Positions 17,699 through 29,000 of a stretch of 64,000 nucleotides of DNA are shown in pieces. Numbering within the stretch: position 1 is the stretch's first letter; the number at the start of each line of letters is the position of its first letter. The position numbers were made by a program, and so were the translations under genes. A model generated the notes under the pieces. That model did not search any database, was not told the origin of the DNA, and worked only from the letters and a program-made list of their open reading frames with translations. Source of the DNA: a virus; IMG/VR virus record IMGVR_UViG_3300027770_000027, positions 124,001 to 188,000 of that record. One strand, 5' to 3'.

Positions 17699-20239
17699 TT
17701 AAACAAACCATTTTGTAATTTCTGTAGGAGTTCTGACAGGGACATTTAAAGGTCCAGAAATATTATTAACTGAATCTGAAGCAGTCAAAAACAGACGATT
17801 TTTTGTATCTTTTATAAGAGTGCCATAAGCATCTGAACCGTTGCCAAAGAATTCTACTTGAGATACATAATTGATAGCAACAGCACTAAGAAACGGACTA
17901 GCTTGAGCAAACGTGGTGTATTGGTTGGGAGCTCTGTAACCTGCTAAATGTAAAAAGTTATCCGTGGTAATTCCTCCCAGCAGTGAAGCTCCACTACCAT
18001 TATCACTAGATACTAATTTGGAAAATTTAACACCAGAGTCAAATGCATAGGAAATCGGAGTAGCAACTGAATAAGAAGTAGTTGTTGTTCCTAGTCCCAA
18101 TTGTCCGTTAACATTATATCCCCAAGAGTATATCTTACCAGTCTGTGTAAGAGCCATGCAACTGACGTACTCTCGTCCACCAGTTGACACAAAATCTATT
18201 GCATTGGTTACATTACTCACTTGTTTAAAGAATGACGCTGAGGTGAATGCATAATTACTCCCCAACGCTCCATTAATATTAGAACCACATGCCCATATAG
18301 TAGCATCATTTTTTAAAGCATATACCACTGAATTATCAAAAAAACTATTGCGTAAAATTTTTGAAACACCGGTAAATTGTGAGCCGGCAGCTATTAAAGC
18401 CGCACTAAAATAATAATTACTTGTAGTGGTTCCAAAAGTTCCCTGTCCCAATTGTCCGTAGTGATTAAATCCCGCCGAATAAAGAAGATTATTTTTTAAA
18501 GCCAATGTGTTAAAATCTTTGGCAAATATTTGAGACACATTTGAAGACATTGCTGGTACTAAAGTCGGAACGTATACTGGATTGGCATGTCCTAAACCAC
18601 ACTGGCCATAGGCATTGTTACCCCATGTGAATAATTTGCCTAAAGAGGTCATGACAGCAAAATTAGCAACTATAGGCTTAGACACCGGCAAGTTCATTCC
18701 ACCACTAAGTAATGATCCGGTCCAGTGCTTGGTAAGATCTGAAGAAGTGCCCATCTGGGGTATGGCGTAGTCAAAATCTGATACAAATGGCTGACTAGCT
18801 TCTGATGGAAATAAAACCTTTTTAAGTTGGTATTCTGTAGCATTTGCCGAACCACAACTCAATTGTCCCTGAGCATTATCACCAGCAAACCACAAAGTAC
18901 CATCACTTAGTAATGCTCCTAGGTGGTTTTTACTAATAATGACCTTGGTTATGTTAACAGAAGGATTTTTTAAATTGTAATTATTGGCAAATGGAAATAC
19001 AACAGGAGGCCACACACTGGCAGGTGCTCCTGGTGCGGTGTTTGTTCCATTTCCCCATACCAATATTCTATTGTCACTAGTCACCACAGCTGAATTAAAC
19101 ATCCCTCCACTGTGATGGGCTATGCTCTTGATATAAGTGGTTTGCAAAGCAGCTGAGGTGATAGCAGTTCCGTCTGCAAATGTCACTCCACTCAGAGCAC
19201 TAAAACTACCACTCATAGAAATGCCGCCGTTTAAAGTTTGTATACAAGTACTGGCAACTGAGGTTTTAAGAGTGTTGGTGGTTTTTACCAAGTTGGTATC
19301 TGGGTCTACTATTATCGTAGATCCGTCAACATTGAGACAAACGGTTGAAGTTCCTATAGTGCGAGTAAGGCCTCCTCCGAAACCATACCCCAAACATAGT
19401 TTATTACTACCATTAATTTTAATTGAGTCTGCATCGACGCATACTCCTATTTTATTAGCAGAGTATCCAATGGCGCCAGCAGTCTCTACAGAAAGAGAGG
19501 TTTGTAACTTGCCGGCAACAATTTTAATGGTACTATTATCAGGAGCAACAGAAAGAGTTTGACTAGTGGTATCATAAGCTAATCCGTCTCCAAAGTTATA
19601 TTTTCGAGCAGGATCTAATTGGATAGCACCGTTGATGATCTTGATGGTATCATTATCCAAGATTGGGACTACATCCCAAGTAGGGATTACAGCCGTGGAA
19701 TCATAAACAGAATTAAGACCACTACCAAATCTATATGTAGTAAAAAGATTCCCAGATAAAACTATAATTTTACTACCATCTGCCGATAGAGCCGAAAATA
19801 TAGAATATAAGTTAGAGTAATTGTTAACCAATTCTCCAGCTTGATTTAAACAGATAGTGTTGTTGTCTACACAGGCCGTTACCAGACTACCCAACTGTTT
19901 TAAACCAGCGCCGTAAGATAATGTTGCTCCCTGGGTACCTGTAAAGTTTTCTGCAGCAACCGTTCCATGGACACAGATACTGCCATTGAAAATAGAAGTG
20001 CCTCCACGAGCATCAATAGGAGTGGTTCCGTATGCACAAATTCCGGTATTCTGGCTATAGAAATAACCAGCAACTGCGCTCAAGGGAGCCACCGCACTTA
20101 ATGCTCCATTAAGAACAAAATCCCCTTGGAAGGGGCTGTCCGGACTAGCAATTGGATCATGTCCTGCATCTGGATTTGCAGAATTTGTATAAGTGTGGTG
20201 ATTGCGTCTGTGGTATTTGGAATGAAAACGGTCACTCAT
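17699..20239 (-). CDS. Tail fibre carrying an RCC1-type seven-bladed propeller
   Basis: 846 residues. The first ~380 are fibre-like, with repeats of the type NSTIKIVAGKLQTSL, DNDTIKIINGAIQLD and GFGGGLTRTIG. Residues ~383-825 contain at least six RCC1 (regulator of chromosome condensation) repeats: ILVWGNGTN, TLWFAGDNAQGQL, LFTWGNNAYGQCGLG, LLYSAGFNHYGQLGQG, TIWACGSNINGALG and KIYSWGYNVNGQLGLG. The W/A-G-x-N-x-x-G-Q-L-G core is diagnostic of this propeller. RCC1-like propellers bind proteins or ligands; on a phage fibre a receptor-binding role is inferred. The start codon is followed by a His/Arg/Ser-rich stretch (HSKYHRRNHHTYTNS). Confidence 0.8.
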   Translation of the reverse strand: MSDRFHSKYHRRNHHTYTNSANPDAGHDPIASPDSPFQGDFVLNGALSAVAPLSAVAGYFYSQNTGICAYGTTPIDARGGTSIFNGSICVHGTVAAENFTGTQGATLSYGAGLKQLGSLVTACVDNNTICLNQAGELVNNYSNLYSIFSALSADGSKIIVLSGNLFTTYRFGSGLNSVYDSTAVIPTWDVVPILDNDTIKIINGAIQLDPARKYNFGDGLAYDTTSQTLSVAPDNSTIKIVAGKLQTSLSVETAGAIGYSANKIGVCVDADSIKINGSNKLCLGYGFGGGLTRTIGTSTVCLNVDGSTIIVDPDTNLVKTTNTLKTSVASTCIQTLNGGISMSGSFSALSGVTFADGTAITSAALQTTYIKSIAHHSGGMFNSAVVTSDNRILVWGNGTNTAPGAPASVWPPVVFPFANNYNLKNPSVNITKVIISKNHLGALLSDGTLWFAGDNAQGQLSCGSANATEYQLKKVLFPSEASQPFVSDFDYAIPQMGTSSDLTKHWTGSLLSGGMNLPVSKPIVANFAVMTSLGKLFTWGNNAYGQCGLGHANPVYVPTLVPAMSSNVSQIFAKDFNTLALKNNLLYSAGFNHYGQLGQGTFGTTTSNYYFSAALIAAGSQFTGVSKILRNSFFDNSVVYALKNDATIWACGSNINGALGSNYAFTSASFFKQVSNVTNAIDFVSTGGREYVSCMALTQTGKIYSWGYNVNGQLGLGTTTTSYSVATPISYAFDSGVKFSKLVSSDNGSGASLLGGITTDNFLHLAGYRAPNQYTTFAQASPFLSAVAINYVSQVEFFGNGSDAYGTLIKDTKNRLFLTASDSVNNISGPLNVPVRTPTEITKWFV

Positions 20240-20259
20240 GGTAAGGGTTTAGCTGATAA

Positions 20260-20267
20260 TATTTATC
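20260..20267 (-). promoter_or_regulatory. Late-type promoter box (GATAAATA)
   Basis: Seven of eight consensus bases, 21 bases before the ATG at 20239, the longest spacing among the minus-strand boxes in the fibre island. It overlaps the end of the upstream gene (stop at 20266). Confidence 0.5.
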
Positions 20268-23200
20268 ACAAAGGGCTGGAGATATTGCTACAACAATCTG
20301 AAGTGGCTCCGTCCCATGTTTTGGTCCAATCTCCAGATTCATATTGAATGGGAAAACTGCTTCTCAATTCTGCGTAAGTTATTGGATTGACATTACATAT
20401 TCTTACAGTCGGTAAACTTAAGTTGTAAGATGCCATAGCACTCCAGCTCCAACAAAATCCATTAGGACATAATACAGATATTCCGGAATTTTCTATTTTA
20501 AAGTCTGGCAGAGATATAGCGGATATGTCTAAGAATTCTTTTAGACTAACAATAGATTCGTGCAATTTTCGTAATTCTCTGTTAAGAACCTGGGGAATAT
20601 GGTATTCATTAACAGCAACTCCTAATGTTTCATTTTCAACTGCATCATCAAAAAGTGGTCTCTCTTGTACTGAAACTGGTACCAATGCATAATATGTAAC
20701 TACTCCATTGAATGTTTTTTCCGTTACTTTAGAAAATTTAGCATTTAGCATGTTTCTAAACATTTTAATGTTTTGGGCTATTCTGACCAAACTTCTATTA
20801 TAATTTGTATCTGTTGCAAATTCATTTTTGTTTATTATAAGCTGGTCTTTTGTCCAATAATCATAAGGCAGACCGTTTCCGATCTTAAAAAGGTTTACAA
20901 CGTCTTGCAATTTAATAATTGCATGAGCAGAACATATTAATAAATGTCTGCTATGGGACTTTCTAATGGAAGTTGCTGTGAATCCAACTGGAGTTGCCCA
21001 GCTACCTATAAACATACCAGCTGCAGAAAATTTAAACAGGCGAGATCCTCCACCTGGTACTGATACTAAAACGTATAGAAATTCTCCAGCTTCATCAAAT
21101 GTTATTTTCTTAACGGTGCTACGACGAGGCACTACAGACCTAATAACACTTGCTATAGAAAAATTGAATATGGGTTCTGATTTAGAACTATCAAAAACAT
21201 ATATGGTATAATCTTTGCATAACACATACGCCATTCCATCAAAATTACTAGCGATGTATAGTGGCTGGTTGGTGTTAAAATTGCTGGTGTAATATGTATG
21301 TACCCAGTTTAAATCTTGAGTAAATTCTTTGACACATTTGTTGTTGTAATCTAAAACAAATAAATGATTTTCAGAACAACACAGGTCTGATGGTGCATTA
21401 AATTTATTAGGGTCTTCTTTACTTCCAAATCCACCGACATTAATAGAAACATTTAAAGCCGGTAAATCTAAGTCCACTTCAAGGCAAACAATTTTATTAC
21501 GAGGAGGGTCAAGCACATAGACATAACCCCCATCTGGACTCGTATCCATTTGGGTTGGGGATATAAACTCTAAATTTAAATCTTCTGAATTAATGAATGG
21601 ATACTCAGAAGGTTTAAAATGATTATTATTAAACATTCTGACTCGATTTTTGTCTAAAACATAAATAGCATCTGGTGTTTCTATAACATCTTTTAGGCTA
21701 TTAAAATAACTAACACCAGAACCCACCGCTTGATTAGGAAGCTGGTAATATTTGTCTCCAAAATTGCGAGTATACCAACGAATACCGTCAGCCTTTTTGC
21801 TAGTGCTGGTTCCAAGCCATCCGTAATATAATGTAGGAAAATCCGTGTTTATAGACTGTATATTTTCTGATAAATATGTGATATTGTCATTTAATCTAGT
21901 TATAGCCGTATTAAAAATATCTGAATCTCCCCACTCATTTGGTTGAATTTCTATTTCATTTAAACTATATGGTAATTGAAGTATGTCTTCACTTAAGGTT
22001 CTTATATTTTCTTGATTATATGCAGCCCACTCTGATTTAACAATGATTGGATATTGTAAGGTTCCACTTTCCATAGACCCATCAGAATATATAGCATCAT
22101 ATGTTATATAATAGGAACCCGGGGCACTATAGGTATATTTGACTGGTTCATTTTTATAAGAAATGACATAATCTTGTTCATTTTCTCCAAAGTTAGTTCT
22201 GTAAAAAGATATTAAATTATCTTCTTGTTCGTTGGGTGCGGTGTATTCTATAAAAATCTCTTCACCCACTAATGTAATAAGATCTGAAACAAATGCCTCT
22301 GGTTGCTTTCCGGTATTAAAGGCAACCAGAGTTTGAGTCTTTTGAGAAGTTAACGATGTGGTTACTGTATGAGCACTCCATAAATCTCTACTTGTTGGCC
22401 AGTTTAATACAGAGACGTCATCAAAAGTTGTTGATTGGATAGATACCGGAATGTCTGCTTTTAACACCTTTACAGATATTGTAGTATTTGCGGCATTGGT
22501 TATATACCCCTCTTCAAAAGGATCTCCTATTTTAAAATCTAGAGCTTTAAAAGTTCCTTCCAAAGCAGATATTTCAACTACTCGGGTCCAGTATGGTGTG
22601 GTTATTAAATATGTTATATAACCAAGATCAAGTAAAGGTTGAACTGGATTTGTTTTTGGAGAAGAACAAATAGTTTGTGTTAGTGATAAGGTTCTAACCC
22701 ACCCCAAATCCATTTTATTATTTTTATTAGCAATCTTAAAACTAAAAGTAATGTCTGTGTCAGCTGGGACAATTTTAGGATTCCATTTAAAATTATTTGA
22801 TAAACCACTAGTTCCAAAATTATAAGAACACGCAGTTAAAGCATATGTTTGAGTGATTAAAGATCCACCAACACTAGCGGGTTTGACGAAATACAGTGGA
22901 TATGAAGATGGATACATTTCACTAAACGCAGAAAGTCTAATGGGTAGTCCGGTGTTGCTGAAAAATTCTGTAGTATATGGAAATTCAACCAGAGCCACGC
23001 GACTATTGATGGTTGAAAGAAATGTGCTATTTGTTCCTATAAGATAATCATATTCACTAAAAGATTTATTAGCACTAAGATAAAAATTTTGAGTTTTAGT
23101 TTTTTTAGAAGTATATGCCGTGGGTGATTGTGCTAGTGTGTAATTGGAAGTATTGAGTAATGTAAGGTTTCTACCACTTAGCCAAGCATATTCTGGATAT

Positions 23201-26064
23201 GTTACAAATTCTAAAGGTCTGTAAAAGTCTGAAACTGTTGGGGTAAAAATCTTAACACTAGTGGATACACTATGATATGGTATGCCTATAAGGTCCATGT
23301 CTGGGTTTGTTAGAATGTTGGGAATGTCCCAACCTACAGCTACAGCACTTAGAGCACTTAGAGTTATTATAGTAGTTTTAACTAACGGATCTGTTATCTT
23401 GTATTGAATGTAGTGATCTTTGTATTGGACTCTAACAGATGAAGTAAATCCAGTGTTATTAGAAATAGACCAAACATATGTTGAACTTAATGCTACGTCT
23501 GACGTATTTGCACTGGATAATGTAAATATGTTGGTGCCGTCATTTGGCCTGGTCAGTGTGTATACATCATTTGCGGTATTTAACACCGTAGCAGATGTTT
23601 CAGAGTATCCAGTATATGTAATGTTAAAATCAGAATTTAATAAATCTCTAGAAGGAAATTCATCCACAAAGAATTCATAATCAGTCCAAAAACGTGGACT
23701 TCTTACGTCTGATACTAAAGAAAGTTTTACAGAGTGTATTGCTGGAATAGAATTACTATATTCCGGAACTACTTGCACATATATAGAACTCAAAGAACTT
23801 TGATCTAAAGTGGTTCCATATTCATAAGGAGTTAATTTTCCAGCAGAAAGATAAGAAACTGATATAGGAGTTACTAGAGGATCGGTAATATGGTCGTATT
23901 TCCATAACCAATACAAGGGGGTTCCTTCTGGTATTGGATATGTCTGGCCACCAAACGGTATTTTTGCAGCTACTTGTAAATATCGGGTTCTTTCAAAATT
24001 ATTGATAGGCGCCACAGCATATATGTTAAAGGTCCTCTCATCAAAAGCGTCGTATAAACCAGTATTACTTGATACATTGGTAGTTTGTCTATATTTCTGA
24101 GAAGATAGAGTAATAGTTACAGAATTTAACCCGTAACCAGACAACTGAACCGTGCTAGATTTCTCAGAAAATGGAACTACTTGATTGTTTCTAAAGGAAG
24201 AAAGTACATTCCCTAAAGAATCTATAGAATAAAATGAAAGATTTAAATCTGTAGGAGTATAACTCCATTTAATATTAGAACCTCTTAAATCTTTGGAAGG
24301 CCATCCGGGACTTGCAGTCAACATATTACAAGTAACTGTAAAATTGCCAATGGTTTGTCCTACAATATCTAAGAAAATTGGAGACCCTCCAGAATCTTGA
24401 GTAATTCCCTCTGCTAATTTTATTAAAGTTGCGTTTTTACCAGAAATAAAACCAGCTGCAGAACTCAAGGTGGGGCGCAAACTAAGGTCTATTTCTCCAT
24501 AAGTTGCATGTGGATATGTAAGAAATAATTTTGTAGCAGATGCAGCCGGTATCCAAGGAGATGATATTAAATCATACACTTGATCTAAATTAGATCCATA
24601 ATATGCAAAAACAGAATTGAGACTTAAAAATTGTCTGTCGCCCACTACTTCAAATTTAACAACTTCGTTGATGGAATTGTTTACTAAATCATATGAGAGA
24701 AGATTAAAATCAGACGCTATATAGGTTGAAAGAGTTACTGATGTGGTAGTGCTATTTAAGGTTGCGGTGTGAATATCAAAATTTAAATTACAGGTATCAG
24801 ACAATTTATTAAATCCGAGATTGGGTGCTAATAAAGAAGTTTTATAAGAGTAATAATGTGGAGGATACTTGGTGCACCATTTAATTATCTGATTATAACA
24901 ATTGTTAGATGCTATGGCAGATCCCAAGGCAACAGAGGTTCCGTTTATTTGAAAAGTGCTCAAAGTGCTGTTAACAGTTTCAGAAGAGAACAAATAACCA
25001 CTATCAGAACAGAACCGAGCTCCTATATTGGTGCCCGGTACCCCTGTTACAAAATTTGTAAGAGTCTTGCCATAGTAATCATTTTTATTATAATATGATA
25101 AACTAGCAGCTGACAAATTCCAAACAGCACTTAACACGCAAAATTTTGAATCATTCAAAACTCCTTCTCCTCCAGCGGGCTTAAACTGGAGCAGTTGATA
25201 AGTTTGAATATTATTTCCTATTTTACTCTGATCTAATATAAAAGAACTCTTGAATCCGTGAGTTCCTCCTATTACAATATCTGGAGGATTTTGTCCCAAT
25301 CTGGCAATTTTACCCTGGGCATCCATATAATTAACTTCATAAGAAATAAAGGTAGAATCTGGTCTTATAACAGATGGATAATTTTTTTCTAATGTATCGG
25401 CTTTGGTTCTTGGATTATAGGAAGTATCAAATGTAATGAACGGAATGTCTATGCGAGTTCTGGTGGCACTCAGGTCAAACACCAAAGAAATACTAGAATC
25501 TGAGGGCAATTGATAAAAAGAGGGCCCTGTGTTTAAAAATTGTTTGTGTTTTTCAAAGGATAATGATTCCGCATTTGTAGAATTAAAGAAAAATGATGTT
25601 GGGTTGGATACTACTGCTGATGTTGATAATATCCAAGAAGATGCTCCCTTGGTTAAAGATAACGGTTTTAAAAACAGCCTAGACGGATATAATAAATACG
25701 AATATATGTTTCTATACTTGGCTGGATTTCCTGGATTATTATTAACGTAAAAATAGTTAAATTGGGGCCCTAAATTATAAGACATTCTAGAGGAAGATAG
25801 GTCCCATGTAAAAGAAGCGCCTTTGTCTATATTAATAATGTACTGTCCTATGTCATCCGAAAAAGTATATCGAAAATTTTGATATAAAACTGGGTTTATA
25901 GAGTTTGTTTCATTCAACGGATTGTTTACATATCTAAATATGTTTTCCGCCGGCTGGTCCGCTACACGTGGATCTATAAGTTGAGAGCTAGTTGATATTT
26001 TGTATGTCTCAACTGGCCAACTTCTCTGTGTTTCAATTAAAAATGCAGAATCTGTCTCACCCAT
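20266..26064 (-). CDS. Very large tail/baseplate-associated protein with PKD-like and NHL-like parts
   Basis: 1,932 residues, probably one of the largest virion proteins. Residues 1-1250 are beta-rich and not recognised (many Ser/Thr/Tyr strands). Around 1270-1345 is a PKD-like segment (YTYSAPGSYYITYDAIYSDG). Residues ~1475-1710 look like an NHL-type propeller (TSPDGGYVYVLDPPRNKI, CCSENHLFVLDYNNKCVKEF, EAGEFLYVLVSVPGG). The C-terminal ~220 residues contain helices (NRSLVRIAQNIKMFRNML, HIPQVLNRELRKLHESIVSLKEFL) and a Cys-containing end (CPNGFCWSW, SDCCSN). It follows the gp7-position protein by 25 bases, so it is likely attached to the baseplate periphery. T4 has no obvious equivalent of this size and make-up. 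Confidence 0.55.
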   Translation of the reverse strand: MGETDSAFLIETQRSWPVETYKISTSSQLIDPRVADQPAENIFRYVNNPLNETNSINPVLYQNFRYTFSDDIGQYIINIDKGASFTWDLSSSRMSYNLGPQFNYFYVNNNPGNPAKYRNIYSYLLYPSRLFLKPLSLTKGASSWILSTSAVVSNPTSFFFNSTNAESLSFEKHKQFLNTGPSFYQLPSDSSISLVFDLSATRTRIDIPFITFDTSYNPRTKADTLEKNYPSVIRPDSTFISYEVNYMDAQGKIARLGQNPPDIVIGGTHGFKSSFILDQSKIGNNIQTYQLLQFKPAGGEGVLNDSKFCVLSAVWNLSAASLSYYNKNDYYGKTLTNFVTGVPGTNIGARFCSDSGYLFSSETVNSTLSTFQINGTSVALGSAIASNNCYNQIIKWCTKYPPHYYSYKTSLLAPNLGFNKLSDTCNLNFDIHTATLNSTTTSVTLSTYIASDFNLLSYDLVNNSINEVVKFEVVGDRQFLSLNSVFAYYGSNLDQVYDLISSPWIPAASATKLFLTYPHATYGEIDLSLRPTLSSAAGFISGKNATLIKLAEGITQDSGGSPIFLDIVGQTIGNFTVTCNMLTASPGWPSKDLRGSNIKWSYTPTDLNLSFYSIDSLGNVLSSFRNNQVVPFSEKSSTVQLSGYGLNSVTITLSSQKYRQTTNVSSNTGLYDAFDERTFNIYAVAPINNFERTRYLQVAAKIPFGGQTYPIPEGTPLYWLWKYDHITDPLVTPISVSYLSAGKLTPYEYGTTLDQSSLSSIYVQVVPEYSNSIPAIHSVKLSLVSDVRSPRFWTDYEFFVDEFPSRDLLNSDFNITYTGYSETSATVLNTANDVYTLTRPNDGTNIFTLSSANTSDVALSSTYVWSISNNTGFTSSVRVQYKDHYIQYKITDPLVKTTIITLSALSAVAVGWDIPNILTNPDMDLIGIPYHSVSTSVKIFTPTVSDFYRPLEFVTYPEYAWLSGRNLTLLNTSNYTLAQSPTAYTSKKTKTQNFYLSANKSFSEYDYLIGTNSTFLSTINSRVALVEFPYTTEFFSNTGLPIRLSAFSEMYPSSYPLYFVKPASVGGSLITQTYALTACSYNFGTSGLSNNFKWNPKIVPADTDITFSFKIANKNNKMDLGWVRTLSLTQTICSSPKTNPVQPLLDLGYITYLITTPYWTRVVEISALEGTFKALDFKIGDPFEEGYITNAANTTISVKVLKADIPVSIQSTTFDDVSVLNWPTSRDLWSAHTVTTSLTSQKTQTLVAFNTGKQPEAFVSDLITLVGEEIFIEYTAPNEQEDNLISFYRTNFGENEQDYVISYKNEPVKYTYSAPGSYYITYDAIYSDGSMESGTLQYPIIVKSEWAAYNQENIRTLSEDILQLPYSLNEIEIQPNEWGDSDIFNTAITRLNDNITYLSENIQSINTDFPTLYYGWLGTSTSKKADGIRWYTRNFGDKYYQLPNQAVGSGVSYFNSLKDVIETPDAIYVLDKNRVRMFNNNHFKPSEYPFINSEDLNLEFISPTQMDTSPDGGYVYVLDPPRNKIVCLEVDLDLPALNVSINVGGFGSKEDPNKFNAPSDLCCSENHLFVLDYNNKCVKEFTQDLNWVHTYYTSNFNTNQPLYIASNFDGMAYVLCKDYTIYVFDSSKSEPIFNFSIASVIRSVVPRRSTVKKITFDEAGEFLYVLVSVPGGGSRLFKFSAAGMFIGSWATPVGFTATSIRKSHSRHLLICSAHAIIKLQDVVNLFKIGNGLPYDYWTKDQLIINKNEFATDTNYNRSLVRIAQNIKMFRNMLNAKFSKVTEKTFNGVVTYYALVPVSVQERPLFDDAVENETLGVAVNEYHIPQVLNRELRKLHESIVSLKEFLDISAISLPDFKIENSGISVLCPNGFCWSWSAMASYNLSLPTVRICNVNPITYAELRSSFPIQYESGDWTKTWDGATSDCCSNISSPL

Positions 26065-26089
26065 GACTCCAAATACTTAGAATAGAAGT

Positions 26090-29000
26090 CTATTTGTTCA
26101 ACAAATTAAGTCCGTTATATAATTCATAACTAAACATAACATCTATAGGACCCCCATTATCATACCAGCGCTGGACAGATGAGAGATCATAAGATAGAGT
26201 AGTTACCTCATTATCCCAGTCTATTACACCTTCTAGCTGTTTGCCTTCTGGTCCTGGAATATACTCATAAAATTCATAATACAAATTCCAAGGTTGTTTT
26301 AATCTTAAAAAATTTGCTAATATGTTTATAGAAAATTTAGGCAATAAAATTGGTCCTGGATATATTAATCTATAACTATTTGTATTTTTAGTTTTTAAAA
26401 CAACCGGAACATCTGGATATACTATATATCTGTCTGGATTTATAAGGGCTCCTCTGTTATAAAAACCACCTATGCCATAATCTCTTTCATGAAATTCTAA
26501 CATACAAGCATCCTTAACACCTCTTAAACGAGATAAATTAATACTTGTTAAATCAATTAACCTTTTAATAGCTGGTGGATATTTCATGCGAAAATCATCT
26601 GTATCTAGATCTACCATTTCAGACAAACTATAGAGTTGGTCTAAGTTACAGGTATCCACATCCACATGATTCATGGAGAAATTTGCAATTTTTTCATATA
26701 TAGCAACTCCCAAATCTTGATGAGAAGAAGAGCCGTCTCCGAAAATAGACGCAAAGAATTTATCATATAATACAGAACTATCTTGGAGACGAGGGACATA
26801 TGATAAACTCTTCAAATAATCTGCCATGTTAAAGGTTTCATTTAACTTGGCTACATTAAATGCTGGTGTGTTGTCTGTGTAAAAATTTAAAGAATTTGAA
26901 ATACCAGAAACACTTAATACAAATGGCTGGGTGGTTCCCGTAGAGAGAGTGTTTCCGTATTTATTAGTCCATCTAAACCCAGTCCAATCTCCCTGAGCTT
27001 GTAGAGATTTGTTATATACAGAATATGCGGTTTCTTGATGGTTGTTTTTGTCTATATAACTGACAAATCCTTGAGGATTTATGAAAAAACTAGATTCAAT
27101 GGCCAGAGTGTCTTTGTCTATAACATAAACTTGATTTTCTATAGAATTTATTACATATATTTTCCCATATAAACTATAAGATATGCCTTCTAACGCAGTA
27201 AAATCATCATTAGGCTCCAAAGAGGAGTCATTTACCACTTCTATGGTGTCTAATTGGTAGTTGTCATGTCCTAAAAGGTCTGTGGTTACTGTTATTTTGC
27301 CTACTGACCTGTAATCATAGGTAAACCATAAATCTTGATCAGCATCTATAGTAAGATTGTTTAGCCCTTTGAAGGGACCAAATCTAGCATCCTCTAACGG
27401 ACTCATATTATGGTTTCTTTTTTCTATATACCCCAAATAATCTCCATCATCACCGGCTAGAGATACCCAAAAGTCTCCAAAATTGTCACATACGATCTCC
27501 TGTGGGGTAGACCCCACATCAAATGTATTATTTGCGTCTAAAACAGTTCCATCAGAATCATATTTTACCACAAAACTGCTTATCGGATGGGAATATGTAA
27601 TATATACATTATTATCCATGTCCGTATCTATACCAGTTGGTTCTATTAAATTGACATCATCAAATAAATTAATAGTTCTATCAAAATAAGAAATTTGATC
27701 ATACCAAGAAAGTGTTTGATTTTGTATACTAATGTTTGCATTATAAGGCAAACCAATTGCAACGGAAGATGGTGGCACAACTGCTGTTAAAAAATTTCCA
27801 AATGAATCTAATTTTATAGTAGATGGAGAATCATACAAAGTAATCCATATATTTTGAAATTTGTCCAAAACCATAGTCGCAGGAGTCACTACCCCCGGAA
27901 TACGAGGTGACAATCCATTAGCAACTACCAAGGCATTTAAATCAATGGCACATAATATTTGGCCCTTTGTGGTGGTTCTATACAAATATTGTAATTCTGA
28001 ATCAAGCATCCAAGCATGGAAGTGTGGTGCCGGAGTAGCTGCTATGCTATAAATGCCATGAAACCCACTTAGTCCTGTGGATTTTACAGGCATGTCAAAG
28101 TTATACACATGAGCAACCGTCTTTTGAGGAATCACGCTTGTTAATTGTTCTTTGAGCGTGTTATACTGAGCTACCGCCACCAAGCCAGCTTCGGGATTAG
28201 ATAACCATAAAAGAGGGTTTATTAAATTAGAACTTAGAGAAGGAATTGGTATATTTGCAATTGATCTTATGTATACATCTGTTTTATTAACATCTGCTAT
28301 ATCAAACATTCCCTTATAATATCCAGGCCTTTTGTGTAGAGAATAATCAGACCATTCAAACCGAGGAGGAGAGTCAAATGTACAATCTATTGGAACAAAT
28401 TTTTGATAAAGAGCAGACAATTCAATAGTTTCGGTAATTGTTGTAGATAGTACTTCTGTTTCAGTGGTAGATATTGATATTGTTTCAGTGGTTGAAAGAG
28501 TATAATACACACTTTCGACAAATTGTCCTGTTTCTACGGCTATGTCAAAATTTAAAGTGTTTAATAATGGAAAGTTGTGTAAGAAAAATGAATCAATGTT
28601 TGGCACTGCCACTCCATTGCCATCTATCCAGTTATCTACATATCTAGAAGATATTGAAGCAGACACCACTATTGGATTTTTCCCAGTTGACCATCGAGGA
28701 TTTGCATATGCTCGTAGACCATTCTCAGAAATTTTTAAATAATCTGGAGATCTCCAAACTGTAAGATAGGGAATGGCTATTGACGCTCTACTATTGGAAA
28801 AATTTGATAAGAAAGTGCTGGATTCTGTTTGTAAATTAAAATCTTTTGCGTTTGCGGTCTCTAAAGTTGCCACTATGCATGTATGAGCTTCTCTAGAAAC
28901 TGCTAAATCTGTATTATACAAATCTTCTATAAAATAAAATTCTGCATATCCACTAGTGCCTACAACATGTGTGCCAGTTGGGGTCAAAATTCCTTCATCA

